The notes: generated by a model not told the origin, from the letters alone. A DNA stretch of 64,000 nucleotides from G047528285 sp047528285 (GCA_047528285.1 CP180022.1:1178001-1242000); one strand, 5' to 3'. Shown: positions 1 to 10,851, counted from the stretch's first letter. Translations and numbers: made by a program.

Positions 1-179
1 TATTCTTCTTGAAATTAAATAAATAATTTAAATATATTGAGATTTTTTTATAAATATTGTTACAGAGGAATGGTGTCTGAGATTTTCTCTATCATTAATG
101 TATAAATACTTTGAATCGCCTATAAATGGTTTCCAGATATGAAATAGTAGGGACCATCAATATTAATTGCGGACAAAAA

Positions 180-515
180 TTACAAAAATTTATCAAAAAT
201 CCTAAGATACCTATCAGTCGAAGGGGGAAAACTAAATAAATACACATTTTTCAACTGTCTAGATGAGTAAATACAACACTCAAGAAAAAATAGAATGGTA
301 GGCGATAGCTCATACGCTAGAACGCCAAAGAAAAAAAGAAAATATCGGCTAACCACGTTCATATCTAGCTGCAAAAATTATGAATGTATCTATGTTGTGA
401 TATCGGGTTGTGTTCAGCGTAGACCAGTAGGTCTGAAGCCATAAAACCAGGGATACTATCAAATAAAACACAAGAATATCTACTTGATAAGTAGAGCTTT
501 CAGCAACCTGCTCAT
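180..515 (-). pseudogene. ftsK: ftsK 5'-end remnant (DNA translocase, N-terminal membrane domain)
   Basis: Decayed start of the cell-division DNA translocase gene. Read on the minus strand, short blocks match the E. coli FtsK N-terminus in order but in different frames: RLLKALLI (E. coli RLLEALLI) near 486-509, then WLADIFFF (E. coli WLADTLFF) and FFFGVLAY (E. coli FIFGVMAY) in the 3' part. Stops and frameshifts separate the blocks. It lies downstream of the lrp wreck in the same orientation, which is the enterobacterial lrp-ftsK order. The remainder of ftsK would lie left of this window. Loss would remove the division-linked chromosome translocase unless another copy exists. Confidence 0.65.
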
Positions 516-647
516 TTTACTAAGTTTTTTAAAAGGCTTTTCAGGTTCAGGTAAACAGTTACAATTACATTGTAAATAGGTAAAGTCCGGTTATATGGAG
601 ATGTGTTTATCAGGGTATAAGCAAAAACTGTATTTGTATTTTTCTGT

Positions 648-1145
648 TTTTTTTAATGATATTTTATCACAAGATGATTGCTTTATTTTGTCTATGACGA
701 TATATATCCGAATGTTTTTCACGTCGGGTAGACGTAAAAGTGTTTTTCTAAGCAGATCACGATAGCTAGATATATCCAGCACACCTATTTTCAACAAGTA
801 ATCGAAATTCTTGGAAATCAGATGGCATTCCTGAATTTCTTCTAATTTTTGTATTTTAACATTGAATTGTTCAAATACGTCTGGTATGCCTCAGTTAAGG
901 GTGATTTAAAAAAATCACCAATAATGATGCATTCAAATAATGCAGGGGGTTCAACAGTGCTATATAACTCTGAATAAAACCTTATCATTCAAGTCGGCGT
1001 ATACGTCACAGACAGAGGTGTTGGCGATAACCCTACTCGTTTTGATAATTCGACATTGAAAATCATTCCATCTTTTTGATGGACGTTTAGGATATTAGGA
1101 TCAATACGATCGAGATTTTTCAGGATGCTTTCTATTGTCGATCAT
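648..1145 (-). pseudogene. lrp: lrp pseudogene (leucine-responsive regulatory protein)
   Basis: Full-length wreck of the global Lrp/AsnC regulator. On the minus strand it begins at ATG 1145 with MIDNRKHP and remains colinear with E. coli Lrp for about 498 nt (E. coli: 495). Readable blocks: NLDRIDPNILN, NVELSKRVGLSPTP, HYLNASLLV, PDVFEQFN, KLEEIQECHLIS, FDYLLK, YRDLLRKTLLRLPDV and YIVIDKIKQS. It carries at least one in-frame TGA (where E. coli has Arg in TLNRGAPD), another TGA after the helix-turn-helix, and several frameshifts. It is divergent from trxB, exactly as in E. coli. The open frame at 591-797 minus is only its C-terminal piece. Certain as a fossil, non-functional. Confidence 0.93.
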
Positions 1146-1647
1146 TATTAATGTCTTTTTTAATTCTTCCTCTATACTTACTATACCATTAGTACTTCAT
1201 TGTGTCAAGAATTGCATAGGAACATGTTAGCATTTTTTTAAGTCAAGTTTTATATAACCATTTAGAATTTTTGTTTGTTAATATACTAAGGGCATGAGGA
1301 AGCATGGGGTGACTAGCTTCTTAAGAGGCACATATTTCACGTGGGAAGAGCAATTCAATACAGAATGGTAGAAAAGCCCTATTTATTCTTTTGCCTAGAT
1401 ATTATCGAAAAATTGCAGGAGATTAATAAAATAAAATATTAAAATAAGAGCCAACATAACACTTATTAGAAGAAATCTTTATCTTTTATCAAGTTAAGTA
1501 GATTGTATCTCCATATTAACTGGCTATGGTGGCGGCAATAAAACCTACAATTAATTAAAAAATGATTAAACACTTTTGCATTTTTTTCATCTGATTAAAA
1601 TATTTTTACAATGCTCAAGTTCTTTAGATAACGATAACGAGGAAAAT
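1146..1647. other. lrp-trxB divergent intergenic region
   Basis: About 500 bases of AT-rich DNA between the dead lrp start and the trxB start. It should hold the trxB promoter. I see a good ribosome-binding sequence (GAGG at 1639-1642) just before trxB but no promoter hexamer pair clear enough to call, and no coding remnant. Confidence 0.5.
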
Positions 1648-2607
1648 ATGTCTACGGTAAAACATAGTAAATTACTTATATTGGGTTCAGGACCGGCTGG
1701 TTACACCGCCGCAATATATGCTGCACGAGCTAATTTAAATCCGGTTTTGATCAGCGGAATGGAGCTAGGAGGACAGTTAACAAGCACTAGCGAGGTAGAA
1801 AACTGGCCAGGCGATCCTGCAGGAGTGACCGGGACATTACTGATGGAACGCATGTATACTCATGCCAAAAAATTTAATACAGAAATCATTTTTGACCATA
1901 TTACCTGGGTCGATTTGCAGAACCGTCCGTTTCGACTTGTTGGTGACAAAAACGCTTATACTTGCGATGCGCTTATTATTGCCACTGGTGCTTCTGCGCG
2001 CTATCTTGGCATACCGTCTGAGGCAGCCTATAAAGGAAAAGGAGTTTCCGCCTGCGCTACTTGTGATGGTTTTTTTTATCGCACTCAAAAAGTAGCAGTG
2101 GTTGGCGGCGGTAACACAGCCGTGGAGGAAGCCTTATATCTGAGCAATATCGCTGCGAATGTTGATTTAATTCACCGCCGTGATACTTTCCGTTCTGAAA
2201 AGATCCTTATTAACCGTTTGATGGATAAAGTCAATAATGGCAATATTGTCCTTCATACCAATCATACGTTAGAAGAAGTATTGGGGGATGAAAGGGGTGT
2301 AACTGGCGTGCGATTGAAAGATATGAACAAGAATATTTATAAAAATCTGGTGGTTTCTGGAGTATTTATCGCTATCGGCCATACCCCTAATACCGCTATC
2401 TTTGGTTCTCAACTGGCGCTAAAAAATGGGTATTTACATGTTAAATCCGGGATTAACGGTAACGCAAGTGCCACTTCGATTTCGGGCGTGTTCGCAGCTG
2501 GCGATGTGATGGATTGTCATTATCGACAGGCGATTACTTCTGCAGCCGCTGGTTGCATGGCAGCGTTAGATGCTGAACATTATCTCGATGAGAGTTGCGG
2601 ATCATAG
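1648..2607 (+). CDS. trxB: thioredoxin reductase
   Basis: NADPH-dependent flavoenzyme that reduces thioredoxin in the cytoplasm. 319 residues, the usual size (E. coli 321). FAD-binding GSGPAG at residues 13-18, redox-active CATC at 136-139, NADPH-binding GGGNTA at 153-158, and a second FAD contact GVFAAGDV near the C-terminus. The start is set at 1648 (MSTVKHSK, matching E. coli MGTTKHSK) with GAGG five bases upstream; an in-frame ATG at 1576 would add 24 residues that have no family counterpart. Flanked upstream by the divergent lrp wreck. The cydDC genes that follow it in E. coli are not seen. Retention is consistent with a need for cytosolic disulfide reduction. Confidence 0.98.
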   Translation: MSTVKHSKLLILGSGPAGYTAAIYAARANLNPVLISGMELGGQLTSTSEVENWPGDPAGVTGTLLMERMYTHAKKFNTEIIFDHITWVDLQNRPFRLVGDKNAYTCDALIIATGASARYLGIPSEAAYKGKGVSACATCDGFFYRTQKVAVVGGGNTAVEEALYLSNIAANVDLIHRRDTFRSEKILINRLMDKVNNGNIVLHTNHTLEEVLGDERGVTGVRLKDMNKNIYKNLVVSGVFIAIGHTPNTAIFGSQLALKNGYLHVKSGINGNASATSISGVFAAGDVMDCHYRQAITSAAAGCMAALDAEHYLDESCGS

Positions 2608-2628
2608 CTGATTTAATCTGATTTTGCG

Positions 2629-2646
2629 TTGCCTTTGCACAGGCAA
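2629..2646 (+). terminator. weak stem-loop downstream of trxB
   Basis: TTGCCT-TTGCAC-AGGCAA, a 6-bp stem 21 bases after the trxB stop, followed by AT-rich sequence without a real T tract. It could be a degenerate terminator or a 3' stability hairpin. Confidence 0.3.
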
Positions 2647-4645
2647 TAATTATTTAGGAATTAAAATTATATATTTGTTATAGAGCAGTCTAACCTGTTT
2701 TATTTATTCCTGTCATAATCCTGTATTACTTTGCCTCTGTAAGTTTATAGTACGGAGGAAAGACACAGAGAAAAATCCGATAGCGTCTTCGGCTATGCTA
2801 GAGAAAAAATACTTTATTATGATTAATTTTCTGTATAAAAGCAGGAAGTGAATTATTTTTTAATAAAAATTTAATATTGCATGCGAATCTAAAATAGATT
2901 TTTTATATTCATGGCAGGTTTTACCCTGTTTCATGATTGGTTAATTCTAGCAAATTTTAGCAGTTAGCATACATTTCCCATGCAAAAATTACTACTATAT
3001 TAGTAGTAATAAAACTGTTGAATATTTTTATTTTCGATCTGAAAACATGAGTAAATCTTATGTTCTTCTGTGATATTTTTTGCTCTAGATTAACGTCCTT
3101 TTTCTTTTTGGTTAGATGAAAATGTGCCGAATAATCCCCATAAGCTGAATGGATTATTACATGCATCACGATGTTAGTTTGAAAATACTAAAAATTCCCG
3201 ATACTTTGTATAAGAATCAGAATATTTCTACTACGAATGTTTCCATTCCTCTTCGCTAGAAACTTTAAAATCCGGGGAAGGCATTATCATCATGACCGCT
3301 TGGGTTAATCATCACCGGATGTTAGTGTTATTATGCTGATATAAAATGTTCTTACTATGCCTTCTAATTCGCAATTAGTTTTAACAAGGTGCTACATTTC
3401 TGTCAGTTTTAAAATAATTTAGAAAAGCGCTGTAATCATCTAAAAGATGAAGCATTATTCCTGTTTAATTGTCAAGTCTGTCTTAAGAAGTATATCTTGT
3501 ATAGTAAAAGGTTTTGTCCCATGCGGTGTTCATGACAAATTTTATTTGTCCATGCTCAGACCGTGGCTAAAATCTAAATTTTTCTATGTTATCAGAGATA
3601 ACTCGTTTCCTTGAAGGGGTTTTTATCAGTGGGTAATCTAAAGATTTTATTTTGCGCTGGAGGTTGATATTTAAACGACAGTTCTATTCTAATTTAATAA
3701 TTATCTAAAAATTCGATTTGTTCAATAAAGCTAAAAATATTTTTAACTACTTATTTATTCATTGTGTAAAAGGTTATTCTAAATCGAGTTATAAAAAATC
3801 TTTTCTATAGAGTACTTTTAAAAAGTATACTAATAGATTATCAACTAATTTTGCGCGATGATCTTAACTTGAATATTTTGCTAATTTATTTGTAATTATT
3901 ATTCCGAAGTAACTCTTTAATAGAGTAAAAATCTAATAGTGTAGCAGATAAATCTTTGTCTTATTTGTAGAACAAAGACAAATCTTGCCTGATTTTTATG
4001 TTAAAATTAGATAAGTAAAAATGAGTCTTAGATTCTTTTTAAGAGTGAAACAGCACAGTAATCTATAGCACTTGTTAATATTCTAAGCAACTTGAAAATG
4101 ATATTTTATATGATTGAAATTTGCGCTGCTTATAAGCTTTTTGTTGTCTTTGATAAGACAAATGTAAATAGAAATACACTTTATGTATAGAGTAGCACAA
4201 CCTGATTTTAAGTACTCATATTTAACTGTTTATTTATAAAAACTCATTGATTTTTTAAATTAGAATGATAGTGATAAATTATTTGATTTTACTCTGATTA
4301 ATTATAGATTTATTGATTTGCTTTCTGTTTTTTAGACTTAAAAACTATTTATTTAGGAATAGGGATATGAGACAAAATGGCATCTTTTGTAGCATAAAAG
4401 TGGTGAGCTTCTTTCACTGAAAGGCAGCATTTTTTATTATGAGGTATCCTAATTTTTTTCAAGAGAAGTCTTCTTTTGCACAGCATTATGTAAAATCTCG
4501 TCGATTATTAGAGCTACACAGCTGCGATGGTGGAAAATCGTATATGCTTACCGACAGCTATCTTTTTGATAAATTGATTTTGAATAGATAGACTTCGTTT
4601 AGTGTTATTAAATTGTTCGAAAAATGAGTTATGGAGAGAGTTATT
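2647..4645. other. 2 kb gene desert between trxB and obgE
   Basis: AT-rich sequence. The small open frames are not credible (short, low-complexity composition, no family match). In E. coli obgE is preceded by rplU, rpmA and yhbE; I recognise none of them here, nor cydDC/aat/infA that follow trxB. This stretch therefore probably contains an old rearrangement or deletion junction between the lrp-trxB locus and the obgE locus. Confidence 0.6.
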
Positions 4646-5764
4646 ATGAAATTTCTTGATGAAGTAGCCATTGTGGCGGCGGCTGGCGATGGTGGTAATG
4701 GATGCGTGAGCTTTCGCCGAGAAAAACATGTTCCCCGCGGCGGGCCCGACGGGGGGGATGGAGGTGACGGGGGTGATGTATGGTTATTGGCGGATGAAAA
4801 CATAAATACTCTTATCGATTTTCGTTTTGAAAAAAACTTTCACGCCGAACGTGGAAAAAATGGGCAGAATTGTAATTGTACCGGAAAAAGCGGTAAAGAT
4901 ATAATCATAAAAGTGCCTGTGGGTACCCGGGTTGTGAATGTAGCCACTAATGAATTTATGGGCGACATGACTCGCCACAAACAGAGGTTAATGGTAGCCA
5001 AAGGGGGATTCCATGGTTTGGGTAATACTCGCTTTAAATCGTCGGTTAACCGAGCTCCGAGGAAGAAAACTGACGGTACTAAAGGTGAGATTCGCGAACT
5101 TCAGCTAGAGCTTATCCTGTTGGCAGACGTCGGGATGCTTGGCCTGCCTAATGCTGGAAAATCTACGTTTATTCATGCAGTATCGGCGGCTAAGCCGAAA
5201 GTAGCGGATTATCCGTTTACCACACTAGTTCCAAGTCTAGGTGTTGTTCGCATGGATAAGGAACAGAGCTTCGTTGTGGCGGATATTCCTGGTCTTATCG
5301 AGGGGGCTGCTGATGGAGCCGGTTTAGGTATCCGTTTTCTCAAGCATCTTGAGCGTTGTAGGATACTACTACATCTTATCGATCTATCGCCAGTAGATAA
5401 ATCCGATTTAGTGAAAAATATTCGTATCATCGTTACTGAACTAGAGCGCTACAGTGATAAGCTTGCAGCTAAACCACGCTGGCTTGTATTTAATAAATTA
5501 GATCTTCTTGATGCAGACGATGCGGCTGCGCGTGCTAAATTTATCTCCGAAGTGGTAGATTGTAAATCGCAATATTATCTAATTTCTTCCACTACCTATT
5601 CCGGGATTGAGGCACTGTGCTGGGATGTGATAGCATTTATCAATAAAAATTCTAAAAATCAAGGGGCAGTGGAACCCAAATTTGAGCAAGTGGAATCTAT
5701 GTGGAAAAATTCTCGGGAATTTCAAAAGAAAAAGTCACGAGAAGAACGAAAGATAAAAGGATAA
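4646..5764 (+). CDS. obgE: Obg-family GTPase (ObgE/CgtA), ribosome assembly
   Basis: Essential GTPase that associates with the 50S subunit and links ribosome maturation to cell-cycle and stringent signals. 372 residues, shorter than E. coli (390) because the acidic C-terminal tail is missing; the protein ends in a lysine-rich tail. The glycine-rich Obg fold (residues about 1-158) is followed by the G domain: GLPNAGKS (near 166), DYPFTTLVP, DIPGLIEGA and FNKLD. Start chosen at 4646 (MKFLDE, as E. coli MKFVDE) with a GGAGAG ribosome site; an ATG at 4631 would add five residues. It contains a run of seven G near 4750. Downstream lie the decayed convergent dacB and then greA, matching the E. coli order. 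Confidence 0.97.
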   Translation: MKFLDEVAIVAAAGDGGNGCVSFRREKHVPRGGPDGGDGGDGGDVWLLADENINTLIDFRFEKNFHAERGKNGQNCNCTGKSGKDIIIKVPVGTRVVNVATNEFMGDMTRHKQRLMVAKGGFHGLGNTRFKSSVNRAPRKKTDGTKGEIRELQLELILLADVGMLGLPNAGKSTFIHAVSAAKPKVADYPFTTLVPSLGVVRMDKEQSFVVADIPGLIEGAADGAGLGIRFLKHLERCRILLHLIDLSPVDKSDLVKNIRIIVTELERYSDKLAAKPRWLVFNKLDLLDADDAAARAKFISEVVDCKSQYYLISSTTYSGIEALCWDVIAFINKNSKNQGAVEPKFEQVESMWKNSREFQKKKSREERKIKG

Positions 5765-8619
5765 CAAGTAATAAATGTCCATCCTTAGCGAGGCTATTTT
5801 TTGGTAATGTCAATATTGTTTAGTATTTTTTTAAGATTATCATCTAGTTTAAGTGCTTTAATCATTCATCCCACCTTCTCCTATGGCATCATAGTTACGG
5901 GAATTTATCAGGAAACTTTTGGCCAACATAGCGGATCATTTCTATCTAGTGTTGAACCTGTATTTTTCACCCATATTAACCAATGATTTCTTAATTTTTT
6001 TTATTTATCTAGTCCTAGATAAGGACAGGGACTGACTATTGATAGGATGACGTATTAATAAATTGGCACAGCTAATGTCATGAGTCGTGTTATATATTGT
6101 TAGATTAAGTTTGTCACATGCTGTATATTTTTTGATATTATTGGTTTATTAAATAATTTAATTTTTAAATTTGTATGGATGTTAATCTTTACTGTAAATT
6201 TTTTATTTAAAAAACTTTAGCAAAACGAAAAATTAAATCCTTCAGTATTTAATTTATTCAGTAACGTATAAAACAATGCCATTCTGAGTTTTAAGATGAT
6301 TTTATCAGATATTTTAAAGATAAATTTCCATTTATGATCCAAATGGATCATGCCTCGCATGTTAGTTTTTAGGGCGATAAAAACTAGCTTTATCTTGATT
6401 GTTTTTCATCGTATAAGTGATGGTTAATAGAGTTAGATGTAATGAAATTAGGTATCAGATGATCAATATGATATCTTTAAGTGGTATTTAAAATGTTTAT
6501 GTTTTTATTATCTCCATTAATAAAAATTAGGTATTAACAAAACCACAATTGATATTATAATTAAATTTTTCTGGATGTATGGAAATTTTATGGCTATATT
6601 TTTTGTGTTCTCAAATATTTTAATATATTTAAAAAATATGTAAAATCAAGTTTTAGATTGCATAGTGTTTAAATCTTTACATGATTATTTTCTGCAAAGA
6701 AAATGCATCTTGGTTTTATATGTGGCATATAGCCAATTTTTATCTTTATATTATAGGCTATATGATCTTATCATGAAGAGCTACTCTAGCTTATTTTTAT
6801 ACAGAGGAATACTTAAATGTTAGAGAATTTATTAATTTTTTCAATAAAAATTGTATAATATCATTATATGAATGATGTGTATTTTTTATAATATCTGTTG
6901 GGTTTAGCAAGTTATGTATTAAACAAAAATATGCACAGCGTATTGCTTATCATAATTTTAACTTAAATTTTTAAATCGAATGTTTTTTCATAGATTGATT
7001 TTTTAAATCAGAAGCAATGCATAAATAATCATTGGATTGGCTATGAATATATATTATTTTTGATAAATTTAAATTACAACTGATTATTTAAAATATGTAG
7101 CGTAATTAAAATTATATATTTTTATTACATTAAATGTGAATGATTATAGATAATAAAAATTAGCATAATTGGTGCAAAACTGTAAGTTATATCAATCGTA
7201 AACGATCAAATCTTACGATTTTGTGCTAATCGCAATTTTTCATATGCTAAAATATTAAAAATCACTTCATTCAGATTTCTGAAAGAAATTCTTTTTTCAT
7301 TGAGAAAAGCTGTATGCTTTGAGCAGTAGTGAAAATTTATTTTGATTCATTATCTAGATTATTTTACTGCTGAAGCTAGAGAGGACTATTAAAAATAATT
7401 TGGTTATTTAACTAGTTTTTGCTATCGATATATGAAGCTGGCATCAATCCTGTAAATGTACAGGTGATTTTTAGATCACAACTATCGTTTCAATATCAGC
7501 TTTTTATGGAAAAGCGTTAGTTTAAAGTCACTGACTGACAAGAGAATATTTAAGCATTGCGGGTTTTTAACTGGCATGCTTAGATAAGGTTCCAATTTTT
7601 GAATATATGCGGAAGAAACATCTTCTAATGCCATTGCCCCCATTATTACTAAACAGATATGGTAATTATGATAATAATCTCTAGTCATGAAGCAGATCTT
7701 TAAACTTTTTTCTCAGAGTTTTAGTGACTTTTTTAACTCGATTTTAAAACTGATTAGAGTACGCTACGTTATCTAGACTATTATCCGGCTTTAAGAAGTA
7801 AGAAAAGATAGTGAAGATTACCAAAAAACACCAGTATGCCGTCAAAAATCTATTTGGATTACGGATGGCACTAGTTTTGAAATCTGTAAGGAAGGTGAGT
7901 AGAAAGCTTGGTGACATGAATGCTGATAAGGATCTAGTATGGAATTAGCTTTCATCTGGCAAGTGGACATTGAGATGTATAAAATAATTGGTGTATCGCT
8001 TTATTGTTTGGCATAACAACCGGTGGCAAACTTTACTGGATTTGATAAATCTAGATTCACAGAAAAATCGGGGTATCATTGATTTACTACGATTATTATA
8101 CATATAATTATTCTTATGTTTTTCTAAGCAAGAACATACATCGGTTGATTCGGATGAAGTAGCGAATAATATTAATTAGACTGCGATCTGCATGTATGTA
8201 GCCCTGCTATATGTAAATTAAATTAGGGCTTGAACGGTAGTCAATATTTTACCTATGATAAAGAAAGCGGGCTATTTTTTGGTATTCCAGTATCTGGAAT
8301 GGTCATAGTTCGCTTTAAAATATTTTTGTGGTGATCACCAAAACTTTTCGACTAGGATGCGTAAATCGATAATGGAATGGGAATCAAAAAGCGATTAATC
8401 GGATAATCTTGTTGAAATGTCGAACAAGCATCTATATTGCTTAACGTTCTCCCAGACATAGTTGTATTCATCACTGCTTCATTTTTATTTAAAAAAATCC
8501 TGAATAGGATAACATCATACTGAAAGTAATAATATATGCTAATAATAAATATTATGTAAATAACTTATGGTAGTGCAGTGAATACTAAAAGTTTGAGGTG
8601 GTAAAGTGTTAGCGGTTTT
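5765..8619. other. long non-coding spacer, decayed dacB territory
   Basis: About 2.85 kb of AT-rich DNA between obgE and the readable dacB fragment. In E. coli the convergent dacB gene (about 1.4 kb) occupies this interval. I could identify only its N-terminal end (separate entry). The small frames at 5801-5986 (+) and 7482-7688 (-) have no recognisable family. Confidence 0.55.
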
Positions 8620-8830
8620 CAATTATACAACAGTGTTGCCATTGCGGTAAGATGTTTCATGGTGATCCTAAGTAAGCAATGCTATCTTTTGATTATGATA
8701 ATATAAAGGCTTTTAGCATTAAATTTTTCATTATCAGCACCAGATTACATCATCATGGGGGATATCTCCTTTATGTTATTTAACCGATTCTTCTTGTGCG
8801 AACAAGATAAAACGCTGCTCAATTTTGTAA
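8620..8830 (-). pseudogene. dacB: dacB N-terminal remnant (PBP4, D-Ala-D-Ala carboxypeptidase/endopeptidase)
   Basis: On the minus strand, NLVLIMKN (8725-8749) aligns with E. coli DacB NLALMVQK. About 25 codons on, after a TAA and a frameshift, come AYLGSP and then KHLTAMATLL (8626-8660), aligning with ALPAST and QKVITALAAL around the catalytic Ser-x-x-Lys. Order, spacing and strand fit dacB, which in E. coli is divergent from greA. The rest is not readable. Non-functional. Confidence 0.6.
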
Positions 8831-9053
8831 AAAATAGCAAAAAATATATAATTTTTTGCAACAGTAGCTAACGTATGTTTCATACTATGGTACAAACAGA
8901 GATAAACTAAACGATGAACGATACTGAATTCTGCGATATACAACACATATAAAAATTCTTAACTGATACTGACCTTGGGGGGGATTCCAGGTCGCCTTTC
9001 TTTACTTTGCGGCTTGGTAAGTGGCGTGTATTCAGCGTGCGTTGTGCTATTTT

Positions 9054-9081
9054 TTGTCAATCCCAGGAAGACGATTATTTT
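9054..9081 (+). promoter_or_regulatory. candidate sigma-70 promoter of greA
   Basis: TTGTCA (9054-9059), 16-base spacer, TATTTT (9076-9081), followed by AGAGG (9101-9105) seven bases before the greA ATG. Judged by eye only; the -10 element is imperfect. Confidence 0.3.
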
Positions 9082-9112
9082 AGTAGGAAGACTTTACCCT
9101 AGAGGTATAATG

Positions 9113-9589
9113 ATGAAAAAAATTCCGATGACCTTGCGCGGCGCTGAAAAACTGCGGGAAGAGCTCGAATATCTCAAAAGTGTCCGTCGCCCTGAAATTA
9201 TCCAATCTATCGCCGAAGCTCGTGAATACGGCGATTTAAAAGAAAACGCCGAGTACCATGCTGCTAGAGAACAACAAGCCTTCTGTGAAGGTCGCATTCA
9301 AGAAATTGAGGTGAAACTGTCGAATGCATATGTGATCGATGTAACTAAATTAGTTCCAAGTAGCCGGGTCATTTTTGGGGTAAAGGTTAGTGTAGAGAAT
9401 CTCGATAGTGAAGAAAAGCAAACATACCGTATCGTTGGGGACGATGAAGCTGATTTCAAGAAAAATCTTATTTCCATTAATTCCCCTATTGCCCGTGGGT
9501 TGGTAGGTAAGGAAGAAAATGAGATCGTTGTCATTCAAACACCAGGTGGTGATGTGAAGTACAAAATTCTTAAAGTTGATTACCTCTAA
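9113..9589 (+). CDS. greA: transcription elongation factor GreA
   Basis: Rescues backtracked RNA polymerase by stimulating transcript cleavage. 158 residues, identical in length to E. coli GreA. N-terminal coiled-coil hairpin (residues about 1-75) with the acidic tip motif GDLKENAEYHAAREQQ, then the FKBP-like C-terminal domain with TYRIVGDDEAD and SPIARGLVGKE. Two adjacent ATGs (9110, 9113): the second gives the canonical length and better spacing to AGAGG. The frame is open back to 8975 but that extension has no family counterpart. A terminator-like hairpin follows. Context: dead dacB upstream, dead yhbY downstream. Confidence 0.98.
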   Translation: MKKIPMTLRGAEKLREELEYLKSVRRPEIIQSIAEAREYGDLKENAEYHAAREQQAFCEGRIQEIEVKLSNAYVIDVTKLVPSSRVIFGVKVSVENLDSEEKQTYRIVGDDEADFKKNLISINSPIARGLVGKEENEIVVIQTPGGDVKYKILKVDYL

Positions 9590-9610
9590 GTCTTTTGACT
9601 ATATCAGTGT

Positions 9611-9636
9611 GGGGGAGATCCCTCTCCGTTTTTTTG
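9611..9636 (+). terminator. Rho-independent terminator of greA
   Basis: GGAGA-TCCC-TCTCC stem-loop (9614-9627) followed by a G and a run of seven T, 22 bases after the greA stop codon. Confidence 0.75.
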
Positions 9637-9789
9637 TTTCTACATTAGTTTCCAGTGCCTTTATAAAGAAAAAATGAAGTAGCTGATTTTTCTCCTTTAG
9701 GACTAAGATGGTATCTTTCCTTTTTATTAAAAAAGATGATGGTAGAGAAAAAATATAAATTTCTACTTTTTTGCTCGCGAGGTATAGCT

Positions 9790-10045
9790 TTTAGGATAGT
9801 GCCGAGTTATCTTATACTCAGCTAGCGCTGATTTTGTAAACGACGACAGCGGCAATTAAAGTTTTATATCTCAAGTAAGTCTGCGAATTTTTCATTTTAT
9901 CCTCGATAAGCTCATTCTGTTCCAGAAATCTGTATAGTTTTTTTAGCATACTTTTCATCAGGCTATTATTTCTTAGCTCTAATCCAGGTTTTAAGGAATG
10001 CAATATTTATTTAATATACTGTTTTTGTTTGTTATTCATATTAGT
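9790..10045 (-). pseudogene. yhbY: yhbY pseudogene (CRM-domain 50S assembly protein)
   Basis: On the minus strand, from TTG 10003, HSLKPGLELRNNSL and FLEQNELIEDKMK align without gaps to E. coli YhbY HPLKPVVLLGSNGL and ALEHHELIKVKIA, continuing to KTLIAAVVV (E. coli KTLIVEAIV). After a stop and a frameshift, KITRHYPK matches the C-terminal KTLVLYRPTK. The first 15 or so codons are disrupted (stop just upstream of the TTG). The gene sits between greA and rlmE on the opposite strand, as in E. coli. Its product binds pre-50S particles; here it is broken. Confidence 0.8.
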
Positions 10046-10175
10046 TTATCTTTTTACTTGGGTTGGAATTGGAAATATCATATTCTACCGGTTTCCTTGA
10101 TATATGTAGTTATAATCGGCGTATTGCCGATACTTTTTATTCACTGCCGAATTTTCAGGATAATTAAAAAATAAG

Positions 10176-10805
10176 ATGTCGAATAAAAAGCGTTCTGAAA
10201 GTTCTAACCGCTGGTTACAGGAACATTTTAGTGATAAATATGTTCAGCAATCACAAAAAAATGCACTGCGTTCCCGTGCTTGGTTTAAACTTGATGAAAT
10301 TCAGCATAAAGATAAGCTATTCAGGCCGGGGATGAGCGTAGTAGATCTTGGAGCAGCACCAGGCGGATGGTCGCAATACGTTGTCACGCAAATCGGGAGC
10401 AATGGGCGTATAATTTCCTGTGATGTTGATTTGATAGAGCCGATTGAAGGCGTCGATTTTCTGCAAGGAGATTGTCGTGATCCTCTGATGCTGAAGGATT
10501 TGCTTAAACGCATAGGTAAGCAGAAGGTGCATGTGGTATTGTCTGATATGGCGCCTAATATGAGTGGTATACCAGCAATCGACATCCCAAAATGCTTGTA
10601 TCTCGTGGAGATAGCTTTGGATGTGTGCCGGGCTATCCTAGCCCCTGGCGGGAGTTTTTTGGTTAAAGTCTTTCATGGAGAAAGTTTTGATCAGTATCTG
10701 CGGGATATTCGTTCCATGTTTACAAAAGTAAAAATTCGTAAACCAGAAGCTTCCCGAGCCCGTTCCCGCGAAGTATACATTGTGGCGACAGGGAGCAAAC
10801 TATAG
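10176..10805 (+). CDS. rlmE: 23S rRNA 2'-O-methyltransferase RlmE (FtsJ/RrmJ), U2552
   Basis: SAM-dependent enzyme that methylates U2552 in the 23S rRNA A-loop, a late 50S maturation step. 209 residues, identical to E. coli. SAM-binding motif VVDLGAAPGGWSQYV around residues 57-71, SDMAPNMSG (catalytic Asp) near 124-132, FLVKVFHGE (catalytic Lys), and SREVYIVATG at the end (catalytic Glu). Starts at ATG 10176 (MSNKKRSESSNRWLQEHF); the ribosome site is weak. It lies 46 bases upstream of ftsH, with which it forms the conserved rlmE-ftsH heat-shock operon in E. coli; I cannot call a sigma-32 promoter here. Confidence 0.98.
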   Translation: MSNKKRSESSNRWLQEHFSDKYVQQSQKNALRSRAWFKLDEIQHKDKLFRPGMSVVDLGAAPGGWSQYVVTQIGSNGRIISCDVDLIEPIEGVDFLQGDCRDPLMLKDLLKRIGKQKVHVVLSDMAPNMSGIPAIDIPKCLYLVEIALDVCRAILAPGGSFLVKVFHGESFDQYLRDIRSMFTKVKIRKPEASRARSREVYIVATGSKL

Positions 10806-10851
10806 TACCCTACGCTAATTGTTAACACCTTTGTAATATGAGGTTAATCCC

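Noticed and set aside
1576..1647. Upstream ATG extending TrxB by 24 residues
   Set aside because: Extension has no counterpart in the family, and GAGG sits correctly before the ATG at 1648.
4558..4803. Minus-strand proline/serine-rich frame opposite the obgE start
   Set aside because: Antisense shadow of the glycine-rich Obg domain of obgE.
7801..7980. Less AT-rich stretch in the obgE-greA spacer considered as the dacB C-terminal half
   Set aside because: Neither strand gave blocks that align in order with DacB.
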